A DNA stretch of 64,000 bases from HGM04593 sp045654885 (GTDB lineage Bacteria; Bacteroidota; Bacteroidia; Bacteroidales; Bacteroidaceae): positions 18,113-82,112 of the forward strand of contig JAZOOF010000049.1 of assembly GCA_045654885.1 (NCBI GenBank), read 5' to 3'. The notes beneath the pieces were generated by a model that saw only the letters and a program-made list of their open reading frames with translations, had not been told where the DNA came from and searched no databases. Positions 41,586-50,516 of this stretch are shown here, piece by piece (position 1 is the stretch's first letter; every line of letters begins with the position of its first letter). A program made the position numbers and the translations under genes.

Positions 41586-43382
41586 TTATTCACCTTTACC
41601 CTCGAGCTTGCTCTTGAGAGCAGCAAGTGCGTCGATGTCGCCGAGAGTTGTTGAAGCAGCCTGGTTCTGGATTGCAGGAGCTGCCTCCTCTGCCTTCTTG
41701 CTCTTGCGAGCTGCAGCAGCGGCCTTCTTCTCTGCCTTCTCCTCCTCCTTGGCTGCATCCTCGAAGATGCGGCTGTGAGAAAGGATGATGCGCTTAGCCT
41801 CCTTGTTGAACTCGATTACCTTGAATGACAACTTCTCCTCTGCAGCAGCCTGTGTGCCATCCTCCTTAACGAGGTGCTTTGGAGTAGCGAAGCCCTCAAC
41901 ACCGTAAGGCAATGAAACAACTGCGCCCTTGTCGATGAGCTCTGTGATAACACCCTCGTGGATTGAACCAACAGTGAACACTGTCTCGAATACATCCCAT
42001 GGGTTCTCCTCCAAGTGCTTGTGGCCGAGGCTCAAGCGGCGGTTCTCCTTGTCGATTTCCAATACCTGAACATCGATAGCCTCGCCAATCTGTGTGAACT
42101 CAGATGGGTGCTTAACCTTCTTTGTCCAAGAGAGGTCGCTGATGTGGATAAGGCCGTCAACACCCTCCTCAATCTCAACGAAGATACCGAAGTTAGTGAA
42201 GTTGCGAACCTTAGCAGTGTGCTTTGAACCGATAGGATACTTCTCCTCGATGCTTGCCCATGGATCCTCCTTGAGCTGCTTGATACCGAGTGACATCTTA
42301 CGCTCGTCGCGGTCGAGTGTGAGGATAACTGCCTCTACCTCTTCGCCAACCTTCATGAAGTCCTGAGCTGAACGCAAGTGCTGGTTCCAAGACATCTCTG
42401 AAACGTGGATAAGACCCTCAACGCCTGGAGCAATCTCAATGAATGCACCGTAGTCGGCCATAACAACAACCTTACCCTTAACTACGTCGCCTACCTTGAG
42501 GTCAGCGTCGATAGCATCCCATGGGTGTGGAGTGAGCTGCTTCAAGCCGAGAGCAATGCGCTTCTTCTCATCATCGAAGTCGATGATAACGACATTGATC
42601 TTCTGGTCGAGAGTTACAACCTCTGTAGGATCGTTTACGCGGCCCCAAGAGAGGTCTGTGATGTGGATAAGACCGTCAACACCACCGAGGTCGATGAATA
42701 CACCGTAAGAAGTGATGTTCTTGACTGTACCCTCAAGTACCTGACCCTTCTCGAGTGTGCTGATAATCTTCTTCTTCTGCTCCTCAAGCTCAGCCTCGAT
42801 GAGAGCCTTGTGAGAAACGACAACGTTCTTGAATTCCTGGTTAATCTTAACGATTTTGAAGTCTTCTGTCTGGCCAACGTATGCATCGTAGTCACGGATA
42901 GGCTTAACGTCAATCTGTGAACCTGGCAAGAATGCCTCGATACCGAATACGTCAACAATCATACCGCCCTTAGTGCGGCACTTGATGTAGCCACGTACAA
43001 CTGCCTGCTCTTCCATAGCCTTGTTTACAAGCTCCCAAGAACGGCTTGCGCGTGCTTTCTTGTGTGAAAGGCTCAACTGACCCTTCTTGTCCTCCAAGTT
43101 CTCGATGTAAACCTCAACCTGGTCACCTACCTTAAGGTCTGGGTTGTAGCGGAACTCGCTGATGGGGATGATAGCGTCCTGCTTGTAGTTGATGTCTACA
43201 ATAACTTCACGCTTGTTGATACCGATAACGGTACCCATTACTACTTCGCGGCTTGATACCTTGTTGAGTGTGCCGTCATAGGCCTGCTCAAGCTGCTCGT
43301 GTGAAAGGCCTGAGATGTTCTCGCCTCTCTCGTACGACTCCCAATTAAAATCGGGCATACCTGTTAGAATTTCGTTGCTCAT
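41586..43382 (-). CDS. rpsA: 30S ribosomal protein S1
   Basis: 598 residues with six S1 RNA-binding domains. The VDGLIHITDLSW, VEGLIHVSEMSW and VDGLIHISDLSW blocks are three of the repeats. A Lys/Ala-rich C-terminal extension (EEKAEKKAAAAARKSKKAEE) follows. S1 in Bacteroidota matters for initiation on mRNAs that lack a Shine-Dalgarno site. Single-gene unit with its own terminator. The leader (43383-43432) has no recognised regulatory fold. Confidence 0.95.
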   Translation of the reverse strand: MSNEILTGMPDFNWESYERGENISGLSHEQLEQAYDGTLNKVSSREVVMGTVIGINKREVIVDINYKQDAIIPISEFRYNPDLKVGDQVEVYIENLEDKKGQLSLSHKKARASRSWELVNKAMEEQAVVRGYIKCRTKGGMIVDVFGIEAFLPGSQIDVKPIRDYDAYVGQTEDFKIVKINQEFKNVVVSHKALIEAELEEQKKKIISTLEKGQVLEGTVKNITSYGVFIDLGGVDGLIHITDLSWGRVNDPTEVVTLDQKINVVIIDFDDEKKRIALGLKQLTPHPWDAIDADLKVGDVVKGKVVVMADYGAFIEIAPGVEGLIHVSEMSWNQHLRSAQDFMKVGEEVEAVILTLDRDERKMSLGIKQLKEDPWASIEEKYPIGSKHTAKVRNFTNFGIFVEIEEGVDGLIHISDLSWTKKVKHPSEFTQIGEAIDVQVLEIDKENRRLSLGHKHLEENPWDVFETVFTVGSIHEGVITELIDKGAVVSLPYGVEGFATPKHLVKEDGTQAAAEEKLSFKVIEFNKEAKRIILSHSRIFEDAAKEEEKAEKKAAAAARKSKKAEEAAPAIQNQAASTTLGDIDALAALKSKLEGKGE

Positions 43383-43432
43383 AATTTTTTAAAAGTTAAT
43401 GAGTTAGACATTATATTGATAGAATTCGGCCG

Positions 43433-43440
43433 CAAAGGTA
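43433..43440 (-). promoter_or_regulatory. -7 box of the rpsA promoter
   Basis: TACCTTTG on minus, 51 bp before the rpsA ATG. No -33 at standard spacing. Confidence 0.5.
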
Positions 43441-43545
43441 CAACTTTTTTGTCAAATACGGGCATTTTGCGCTCTGTTTTTTGTTATTTTTTTTAAAATA
43501 TAGCTCTTTGTGCCAATCTTCTCTTTTTCTTTTGAAAAATATCCA

Positions 43546-43553
43546 TACATTTG
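43546..43553 (+). promoter_or_regulatory. -7 box of the marC promoter
   Basis: TACATTTG on plus, 51 bp before the marC ATG. A GGAGAT run just before the ATG is one of few Shine-Dalgarno-like sites in the window. Confidence 0.5.
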
Positions 43554-43603
43554 CGTAAATAAACTGTTTTATTTGTTGACCTTTATAATAAATAGGAGAT
43601 ATT

Positions 43604-44227
43604 ATGGAAATTTTTTCGGCTTTCAACACGGTGGAGTTCCTCAGCGCCTTCATTGTGCTCTTTGCAGTAATTGACCCCATTGGCATCATGCCCATTGTGC
43701 TTTCAATCCGTGACAAGGGAAAGATAATTGACCCTGGAAAGGCTGTCTTCTACGCCTTCTCCCTCATGTTGATATTCTTCTTCGTGGGCGATTGGATACT
43801 GAACCTCTTTGGAGTCGACATAAACTCCTTTGCCGTTGCCGGTGCGCTCATCATATTCCTCATGGCCATTGAGATGGTGCTTGACATCGAAATTTTCAAG
43901 GACTCCTCCATTGCGGCAAACAATGCCACAATGGTTCCGCTGGTGTTCCCGCTGCTTGCAGGTGCCGGTTCGTTTACAACACTTCTCTCGTTGAAGGCCG
44001 AGTATGCAGGCATCAACATCCTCATTGCCCTGCTTGTCAATGCGGTGGTAGTGTTCATCATGCTCAGCGCTACAGCCCATCTGCAGCGTATGCTGGGCAA
44101 GGGCGGTATCTACTTCACACGCAAGTTCTTCGGTATAATCCTGCTTGCAATCTCGGTCAAGCTCTTTACCTCGAACCTTCTGCACTTTATAAATATGGTA
44201 AGTTCCACAACAATGGCCGAGGGGTAA
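43604..44227 (+). CDS. MarC-family integral membrane protein
   Basis: 207 residues, six TM helices, with the family motif AVIDPIGIMPIVLSI near the start and VPLVFPLLAGAGSFTTLLSL in the middle. The family name comes from the mar locus but a role in multidrug resistance has been disproved in E. coli, so the function is unknown. Confidence 0.9.
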   Translation: MEIFSAFNTVEFLSAFIVLFAVIDPIGIMPIVLSIRDKGKIIDPGKAVFYAFSLMLIFFFVGDWILNLFGVDINSFAVAGALIIFLMAIEMVLDIEIFKDSSIAANNATMVPLVFPLLAGAGSFTTLLSLKAEYAGINILIALLVNAVVVFIMLSATAHLQRMLGKGGIYFTRKFFGIILLAISVKLFTSNLLHFINMVSSTTMAEG

Positions 44228-44253
44228 ATTCTCTCTTTGTGATATAAAACTAC

Positions 44254-44281
44254 AGCCGTGGTCGACATGTCGACCACGGCT
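44254..44281 (+). terminator. Terminator of marC
   Basis: A 28-bp perfect palindrome followed by atcgtttttttt on plus. It lies 26 bp after the marC stop and 23 bp before the convergent apbE stop. Confidence 0.88.
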
Positions 44282-44304
44282 ATCGTTTTTTTTATGAATG
44301 TTTC

Positions 44305-45300
44305 TTAGAATCCCTCTGTTGCATAGGTCTGCAGCGCGCCGTCCTCATTGCTGTATATGAAGAACGCTTCAATGCTGTCCCTCCTGCACTGCTCAATGGC
44401 CTTTTCAAGCCCCATTACCATGAACGATGTTGCATAGGCATCGGCCTTGGCGCAGTTCTTGGCAATCACCGTTGCGCTCAACAGCGAGTGCTGCACGGGG
44501 TAGCCTGTGCGCGGGTCAATGGTGTGGGCATACTTCTTCCCGTTCTCAATGCGGAAATTGCGGTAGTTGCCCGATGTTGCCATGGCCTTGCCGCTTATGG
44601 CAATGATTCTCTGGTGTGCGTTGTGGCTGCCTGTGGTGTTCTCTGTCGGCTTGCTTATGCTGATGTTCCAGTCCGTGCCACGGTCATTCACACCCTTTGT
44701 CACCACTTCGCCGCCAATCTCAATCATATAATCGGCGATGTTCCTGCTGTCGAGCATGCGTGCCACCATGTCACAACCGTAACCCTTGGCTATGGCACCA
44801 CAGTCCAGCATTGTACCGGGGTTCTCTTTTACAACCTTGCCGTCAACCAACGCTACGGTGGTGTAGCCCACCTTGCTGCGTAACTCTTCAACTGTTGCGC
44901 TATCGGGCAGTTCGCCTTTCTTGAAACCGAAGCCCCATGCGTTCACAAGCGGTGCCACTGTGATGTCGAATGCACCGTCGGTCTTTGCCGAAATCTCCTG
45001 CGCAAGGTTGAACACTTCGGTGAACATCTCGTTTGCTGTGGTGTCCCTGTTGCTGTTGAAAGCGCTAATTATGGAGTGCCTGTTGAACATTGACAGCGAG
45101 TTGTCCACCTGCAACAGTGTGCCCTTTATCTTCTCGTTCAAATCCTCAACGCTCTTGTATTTGATGTTGTACTGTGTACCGAAGATGTATCCGCTGTTGG
45201 TTGTGTACACCTCGGAAGTGTGATTCCTTAAAATGTAGAATGTGCCTACAATAAGGAAAAGCAGGAATACTATCTTTACTTTGCTCAATTTACCGTTCAT
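44305..45300 (-). CDS. apbE: FAD:protein FMN transferase (ApbE)
   Basis: 331 residues. Attaches FMN to Thr in target proteins (such as NqrB/NqrC and RnfG). An N-terminal TM or signal helix (around 9-23) precedes SMFNRHSIISAFN, DITVAPLVNAWGFG, DCGAIAKGYGCDMV and HTIDPRTGYPVQHSLLSATV, all ApbE motifs. The periplasmic location fits the signal anchor. nqr and rnf genes are not in the window. Confidence 0.93.
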   Translation of the reverse strand: MNGKLSKVKIVFLLFLIVGTFYILRNHTSEVYTTNSGYIFGTQYNIKYKSVEDLNEKIKGTLLQVDNSLSMFNRHSIISAFNSNRDTTANEMFTEVFNLAQEISAKTDGAFDITVAPLVNAWGFGFKKGELPDSATVEELRSKVGYTTVALVDGKVVKENPGTMLDCGAIAKGYGCDMVARMLDSRNIADYMIEIGGEVVTKGVNDRGTDWNISISKPTENTTGSHNAHQRIIAISGKAMATSGNYRNFRIENGKKYAHTIDPRTGYPVQHSLLSATVIAKNCAKADAYATSFMVMGLEKAIEQCRRDSIEAFFIYSNEDGALQTYATEGF

Positions 45301-45359
45301 TTCTTTATATAAATATTAAAAATTTTAGCAGCAATATAACTGTAAATATGTGGCTAGTT

Positions 45360-45566
45360 CTCTTTGCGAGCTTCTCATTCTGACGTTAGGAAGAATCTAA
45401 AGTACGTATTGTGTATGTGTCATATCGACCGTAGTGGAGATATCTTAGCGTTTTAATCGCACTTCGTGCGCTTGAACCTCGGCTGCACTCGCAGTAAAAT
45501 GCTAAAGCGAGCTTTGCATTTTGCTCGTTTACACGAGCTTTACGCTTTCACCTTTCACCTTTCCCC
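45360..45566. repeat. Dispersed-repeat DNA between apbE and the outer-membrane protein gene
   Basis: Contains cattctgacgttaggaaga, cgaccgtagtggaga (also at 4826), and a CG-rich hairpin region around 45463-45545 with tgctaaagcgagctttgca. No ORF of note. Part of the dispersed repeats also seen at 28.4, 49.2-50.5 and 63.1 kb. Confidence 0.6.
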
Positions 45567-46262
45567 TTATTTTATAGGAATATCATATGTCAGGTTATAC
45601 GTGCCGCCAAAGCGGGTGCTTTGGTTTATTCCATAGCCCGGTATGTACCACATCTTTGAGTTCTCGCCCACCTTTTCGTTCATTCTCACCTTGTAGCGCA
45701 CGCTCCAGCCCATCTTGAATCCCTTTGCAATCTCCACCTTTATTCCGGCACCAATCTCGCCCCACAGGCATGCACCATCAACACCCTTCAGGTCAAGCGC
45801 AACCTCTCCACCCCAAACGGGGTCGGTTATGGGCGGTGTTGCAACGTCGTACTTGAAACCGGTCCATCCAATGCGCACCAGTCCATAAATGTAGTGCTTT
45901 GGGTTGGGGTTGTCCTTTTTTGTGAGGAAATTGTAGTTGAAGCCGGCTCTGTAGTATGGCGCATTAGTGCGGTATTTTATGCCGCTGCTCTCGTCGGTGG
46001 TGTTGCACCATGCCCATCCGAACTCGGCAATGGGGTAGAGGCGGTTGCCAAAATTCAGTTCGGCAGCAACCTCGGTGCTTATCCCTTCGCCAATGAGTGA
46101 CTGTGCACAACCGAATATGTCGGCCGAGAAGCCAAACCCCTTGAATGCCAAAAACTCTCCAAGGTTCACCTTCTCCCTTTTCTCCTTTTTGTCCTGTGCA
46201 ACGGTGTCAAGCGGCGAAAACAACAGTATGCTACTCAGTAAAATATAACTTAATATTCTCAT
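45567..46262 (-). CDS. DUF6048-like outer membrane beta-barrel protein
   Basis: 231 residues. A signal peptide (ending TVAQD) precedes a beta-barrel-like sequence rich in alternating aromatics (FAWGYFRAG type), with KGFKMGWSVRYKVRMNEK near the end. I associate this with the DUF6048 family, usually encoded beside DUF6452 lipoproteins as here. The ATG at 46262 is preferred to the TTG three codons upstream. Confidence 0.68.
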   Translation of the reverse strand: MRILSYILLSSILLFSPLDTVAQDKKEKREKVNLGEFLAFKGFGFSADIFGCAQSLIGEGISTEVAAELNFGNRLYPIAEFGWAWCNTTDESSGIKYRTNAPYYRAGFNYNFLTKKDNPNPKHYIYGLVRIGWTGFKYDVATPPITDPVWGGEVALDLKGVDGACLWGEIGAGIKVEIAKGFKMGWSVRYKVRMNEKVGENSKMWYIPGYGINQSTRFGGTYNLTYDIPIK

Positions 46263-46728
46263 TATTGTCAAAGTTGACGTTGGTCTCGTTCACTGCCAAC
46301 GAATCAATTATAACATTTGTGGATGTGGTGGCTGTGAGCCTGTGGTGCATTATCACACCGCACTCCATAGACTGGTAGATGGGTATGTTGCTGTGCCCTA
46401 TGTACAGCGTGTCGCTGTAACGGTCAAGGAAGTCCATTATCACCGTGTCGCAGGTGGCGGTGTAGCTCATTGGCAACTTAATCTCCTTGGCATTGGTAAC
46501 ATGGTTTACAACAATGCAGCTTTCTCCGTTTACCATCATGGACACCGTCAGGGCATCGGGGAGTGCATACTCCTTTTCATTTCCGTCGCTGCCTATGGTA
46601 TAGAATTTTATGCGGTTGTATGCAACGTTTTCCAGTGCACAGTCATAACCGCTGTCACATCCGGCAAACAGCATGCAGCATATTGCCAGGGATACGGATA
46701 TCAGTCGTGCGGCTACAGCTTTCATCAT
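46231..46728 (-). CDS. DUF6452-like lipoprotein
   Basis: 165 residues. A lipoprotein signal ends LLFAGC-like (CCMLFAGCDSG), giving a lipidated Cys near 25. The rest is a small beta protein with YDCALENVAYNRIKFY. Overlaps the DUF6048 gene downstream by 32 bp and the glycosyltransferase upstream by 4 bp (ATGA), so the four genes of the unit are translationally coupled. A good AAAGGAG Shine-Dalgarno-like stretch precedes the ATG. Confidence 0.68.
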   Translation of the reverse strand: MMKAVAARLISVSLAICCMLFAGCDSGYDCALENVAYNRIKFYTIGSDGNEKEYALPDALTVSMMVNGESCIVVNHVTNAKEIKLPMSYTATCDTVIMDFLDRYSDTLYIGHSNIPIYQSMECGVIMHHRLTATTSTNVIIDSLAVNETNVNFDNNENIKLYFTE

Positions 46729-47675
46729 ATCTCCTTTGAAATGTTGTATTTGTTCCTCTCCTGCGATGAGCGGCTCACAAGCTCGGCAATGAAACCTGTG
46801 AGGAAAAGCTGTGTGCCCAGAATCATCATTGTCAGTGCAATGTAGAAGTAGGGCGAGTCGGTCACCAGGCGGCTTGGCTCGCAGTTTGCGAGGGCAATAA
46901 TCTTTGTCGTGCCGACGATTATGGCCGATATAAAGCCAATCATGAACATGAGCGTGCCCCAAAGGCCGAATATGTGCATTGGCCTGCGGCTGAACCTTGA
47001 AAGGAACCACAACGATATGAGGTCGAGGTAACCGTGGAAGAAACGGCTTATTCCGAACTTGCTCTTGCCATATTTGCGTGCCTGGTGATGCACCACAAGC
47101 TCACCAATCTTCTCGTAACCCGCATTCTTTGCCAGGTAGGGGATGTAGCGGTGCATGTCGCCATACACCTCAATGTTCTTCACAACCTCGTTGCGGTAGG
47201 CCTTGAGGCCGCAGTTGAAGTCGTGCAGATTCTTTATGCCCGACACCTTACGTGCCGTGGCATTGAACAGCTTTGTGGGTATTGTCTTGCTCAGCGGGTC
47301 GTAGCGCTTCTGCTTGTAGCCCGATACAAGGTCATATCCCTCCTCGGTAACCATCCTGTAAAGAATGGGGATTTCATCGGGGCTGTCCTGCAGGTCGGCA
47401 TCCATTGTAATCACAACATCACCCTTTGCGCGCTCAAAGCCACAGTACAGGGCGGGCGATTTGCCATAGTTGCGACGGAACTTTATGCCATGTATGCAGT
47501 CGTTCTTCTCCTGCAACTGCTCAATGACATCCCATGAGTTGTCGGTGCTGCCGTCGTTTATGAATATTATCTCATATGTGTAGCTGTTCTCCTGCATCAC
47601 ACGCTCAATCCATGCAGTGAGCTCGGGCAGCGATTCGGCTTCGTTGTAAAGTGGTATAATAACGGATATGTCCAT
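46725..47675 (-). CDS. Polyprenyl-phosphate glycosyltransferase (GT2, GtrB/DPM1-like)
   Basis: 316 residues. Transfers a sugar from a nucleotide sugar to a polyprenyl phosphate at the inner membrane. GT2 motifs are SVIIPLYNEAESL (start), FINDGSTDNS, TMDADLQDSPDEI (DxD) and QARKYGKSKFG. Two C-terminal TM helices (around 230-280 region) match GtrB and ArnC-type enzymes. The start at 47675 is preferred because the upstream MRERTNNNS has no family similarity. Follows DUF4199 by 13 bp. Confidence 0.9.
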   Translation of the reverse strand: MDISVIIPLYNEAESLPELTAWIERVMQENSYTYEIIFINDGSTDNSWDVIEQLQEKNDCIHGIKFRRNYGKSPALYCGFERAKGDVVITMDADLQDSPDEIPILYRMVTEEGYDLVSGYKQKRYDPLSKTIPTKLFNATARKVSGIKNLHDFNCGLKAYRNEVVKNIEVYGDMHRYIPYLAKNAGYEKIGELVVHHQARKYGKSKFGISRFFHGYLDLISLWFLSRFSRRPMHIFGLWGTLMFMIGFISAIIVGTTKIIALANCEPSRLVTDSPYFYIALTMMILGTQLFLTGFIAELVSRSSQERNKYNISKEI

Positions 47676-47688
47676 ATGTCGTATGCTG

Positions 47689-48216
47689 TTATTGTTGGTT
47701 CTTTCTCGCAAATAGGGCTATTACAGGTGGCATTATCACCGAACTGAATATGTTGTTGCTCAGCAATTGCCATACTAAATCTGTTGAGGTGAGCTGTGAA
47801 ATCTCGTCCTGCAGGTTTTCCAACCCTGCTTTCTCTTCCACGGCAATGCCCGGGGTAGCTATTATCTGGGACAGTATGTTGTTCATCTCCATCAGCAGTT
47901 CCCCTTGGTCAATTAAGTTGAAGAATATGTAGTTTGTGAGTGTGCTGAAAAGTGTGGCGCAGATGTACATGCACGTGAGGAATACCCATGCCTGGGGGAA
48001 CTCCATGCGATCTCCGCACTCGCTCTTGCGGTAGCCTACAACGAGCCTGCATGCAATGAACGGCGATGCAAAGAACAGTGTCATTGCAACCAACGAGAAT
48101 AACTGGCTGGTGTACGACTTGAAGAGCAATATGTACATTATTGCCCAAACGATACCCAGGTAGGTGCCGCACTTCATTGCATTGTGGTAGAACCCTTTTA
48201 AATTATTCTGCTCCAT
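47689..48216 (-). CDS. DUF4199 family membrane protein
   Basis: 175 residues with four TM helices: MKCGTYLGIVWAIMYILLF, LVAMTLFFASPFIACRLVVG, VFLTCMYICATLFSTLTNYIFF and LSNNIFSSVIMPPVIALF. Bacteroidota-specific family of unknown function. First gene of a four-gene overlapping unit ending with the DUF6048-like barrel. Confidence 0.8.
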   Translation of the reverse strand: MEQNNLKGFYHNAMKCGTYLGIVWAIMYILLFKSYTSQLFSLVAMTLFFASPFIACRLVVGYRKSECGDRMEFPQAWVFLTCMYICATLFSTLTNYIFFNLIDQGELLMEMNNILSQIIATPGIAVEEKAGLENLQDEISQLTSTDLVWQLLSNNIFSSVIMPPVIALFARKNQQ

Positions 48217-48376
48217 TTTTCGGCTTTGTAACACCTTGCGAAGATACGAATAAGTGAGCGAAATAATGTCAAGCTTGCTTGAATATTTCAAAGCGAGTGC
48301 AGAAAATATTTCCCTTATTCCTTTTTTTGTACTATTTTCGTGACAGGAAAGTTGAACTATAAATAAAATAGATACT

Positions 48377-49192
48377 ATGAAAGCAATGATATTTGCCGCC
48401 GGGCTTGGCACCCGTCTTAAACCGCTTACCGACACGCTTCCCAAGGCGCTTGTCCCCGTGTGCGGCAAACCGCTCATTGAGCATGTGGCGCGTAAACTTT
48501 ATGCATCGGGCATTGACGAGGCAGTGGTGAACATACACTATTTTGCCGACAAGGTAGAGCAGTGGGTCGATGGTGAAGAGTGGATTGTAACCGACAAGAG
48601 CGAAAAGCGCGAAGGCAAGATGCTGGTGGAGATTAGTGACGAGCGCGAACTGTTGCTTGAGACGGGTGGAGCAGTGCTCCATGCGCGCCCTTACCTTGAG
48701 GGCTGCGGCCGTTTCCTCATCCATAATGTCGACATTCTCTCGAACTGCGATATACAGTGGTTCGGGCAACAGGTGAAGGAGGATGCCCTTGCATCACTGC
48801 TTGTGAGTGAGCGCAAGACAACACGTTTTCTGCTTTTTGAGCCCGATACCATGCGCATGGTTGGCTGGATGAATACCGACACCGGGGACTATAGCGTAAC
48901 ATCGCCCGATGTCGTTCCTGCCGAGTGCCGTGCATTGGCATTCTCGGGTATCCACATACTCAGCGACAAGGTGCTTGCATTGATGGAGGAGTATGTGACG
49001 GAGAAAGGTTTGCCGGTTGATGCGGTGAAGGGCACACGTTTCCCAATCATGAGTTTCTATATGTGGGCTGCAGCAAAGCACCCAATCTATGGCGTAGTTG
49101 CCAAGGATTTGCAGTTCATAGATGTTGGTAAGCTGGATGCCTTGAAGCCTGCCGAAGAGTTTGTTAAAGGTGAAAGCCGAGGTTTAAGTTAA
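48377..49192 (+). CDS. Sugar-1-phosphate nucleotidyltransferase
   Basis: 271 residues. The signature is MIFAAGLGTRLKPLTDTLPK (G-x-G-T-R-L-x(5)-P-K). LVPVCGKPLIEHVAR and LETGGAVLHARPYL follow. The length and pattern resemble mannose-1-phosphate guanylyltransferase-like and MurU-type uridylyltransferases. Bacteroidales often pair such a gene with a sugar kinase, absent here. The last few residues are encoded by dispersed-repeat DNA, so the C-terminus may be altered. Confidence 0.86.
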   Translation: MKAMIFAAGLGTRLKPLTDTLPKALVPVCGKPLIEHVARKLYASGIDEAVVNIHYFADKVEQWVDGEEWIVTDKSEKREGKMLVEISDERELLLETGGAVLHARPYLEGCGRFLIHNVDILSNCDIQWFGQQVKEDALASLLVSERKTTRFLLFEPDTMRMVGWMNTDTGDYSVTSPDVVPAECRALAFSGIHILSDKVLALMEEYVTEKGLPVDAVKGTRFPIMSFYMWAAAKHPIYGVVAKDLQFIDVGKLDALKPAEEFVKGESRGLS

Positions 49193-50516
49193 ACCGAGGG
49201 TTCGACAACATCGGTAGCAATAGGTCGCATAGCATAAAAAACTCCCTCCCCCTACGGGTACTCCCTCTTTGAAAAGCGGGAGAGTTGTTATGCTGCGTGG
49301 GTTGCGGTAAGACGATGTTGTCAAAGCTGAAAACTCTATCGCCGATGTTCAAGCGCACAAGGTGCGGTTAAAGGTGCGAACTTGTCATCCTGAGCGTAGT
49401 CGAAGGATCTATTAAAAAATCGCCGGGCGGACACGGCATGCCGTGTCCCTACAAACCGCACACTCGTAGGGGCGAACCGGTGTGTTCGCCCAAACTCGCG
49501 AAACAAACAAAAAACTCTCCCTCTTTGCGAAAGAGGGAGTACGGCTTTAGCCGGGAGGGAGTTCAAAATCAATGGGCGAACACAACCGCGGAATCTCCAA
49601 CTCCTTCCCCCTGCGGGTACTTGCCTTTGGCGAAGTTGCTTGCGTTCGTTGTGCAATTGCAAACAAGTACTCACTTACTCGCAACATTCCTCTTGCACAA
49701 GAGGAAGAGTATTAACCACGCACGCGAACGACAAGGCATAACGCAACCGCACCAACCGTAGGGGCGGGGTTGCCCGCCCCAATGAAAACACCCACTGTTG
49801 TGTTTTTCGAACTCCCTCCGCTGCGCTTGCCCCTCTTTGTCGAAAGAGAGGCGGTTTTTTTTTCGCGTGTTCGCCCGATAACCGCACGCCCGTAGGGGCG
49901 AACCGGTGTGTTCGCCCACCCAATGAAAACGCCTACCGCTGCGCTTTTCGAACTCCCTCCGCTACGCTCGCCCCTCTTTGTCGAAAGAGTGGCAGTTTTT
50001 TCCGCGTGTTCGCCCAAACTCGCGAAACAAACAAAAAACTCTCCCGCGAAATAGGGACAGTTTTTTTCGCGTGTTTAGCGGATGGTTACGCTCAAAAGAA
50101 TCCCTACAGAAAAAGACATTAATCTGCTACTACCCGGCAACTGGCAGCCACTGGCAGAAAATAACACGCTACTGACAATTAATAGCCGCTACTGACAGGG
50201 ACCACCTGCCAGTAGCGGCTAATTTATAGAATGTACTTTGTCGGAGGCTTACTTATAATGGATTCTTCGCGTTGTCAGGAATGACAAATTTGCGGTTTTT
50301 ATGCGGACACGGCATGCCGTGTCCCTACAGTTGATACATAAAACTCGCGCAAGGTTGTTCCCTTGCGCGAGTGATAATTATAGGTTAAAACCTCTTTTTC
50401 AGTCCCCTCTCCTTGGGAGAGGGTTAGGGTGAGGCCATTTATTCCCTTCCCTTTGGGAGAGGGTTAGGGTGAGGCCCTTTATTCCCTTCCCTTTAGGAGA
50501 GGTTAGGGTGAGGCCA
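49193..50516. repeat. Gene-free 1.3-kb region of layered dispersed repeats
   Basis: No gene supported. Recognisable blocks are ggacacggcatgccgtgtcc (49430 and 50309, inexact palindrome), cgtaggggcgaaccggtgtg (49466 and 49893), CT/GA-rich blocks such as actccctcc...cctctttgtc (49815, 49950), and three copies of ctccttgggagagggttagg-type sequence (50400-50516). A terminator hairpin for the T9SS gene lies inside at 50343-50372. Confidence 0.75.
50343..50372 (-). terminator. Terminator of the first T9SS cargo gene
   Basis: actcgcgcaagg (50343-50354) and ccttgcgcgagt (50361-50372), a 12-bp perfect stem, with TTTTATG after it on minus. A near-copy lies at 59613-59642 behind the third T9SS gene. 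Confidence 0.8.

Noticed and set aside
49438..50017. ORFs in the repeat region
   Set aside because: They are made of repeat text in several frames, without promoter or family similarity.
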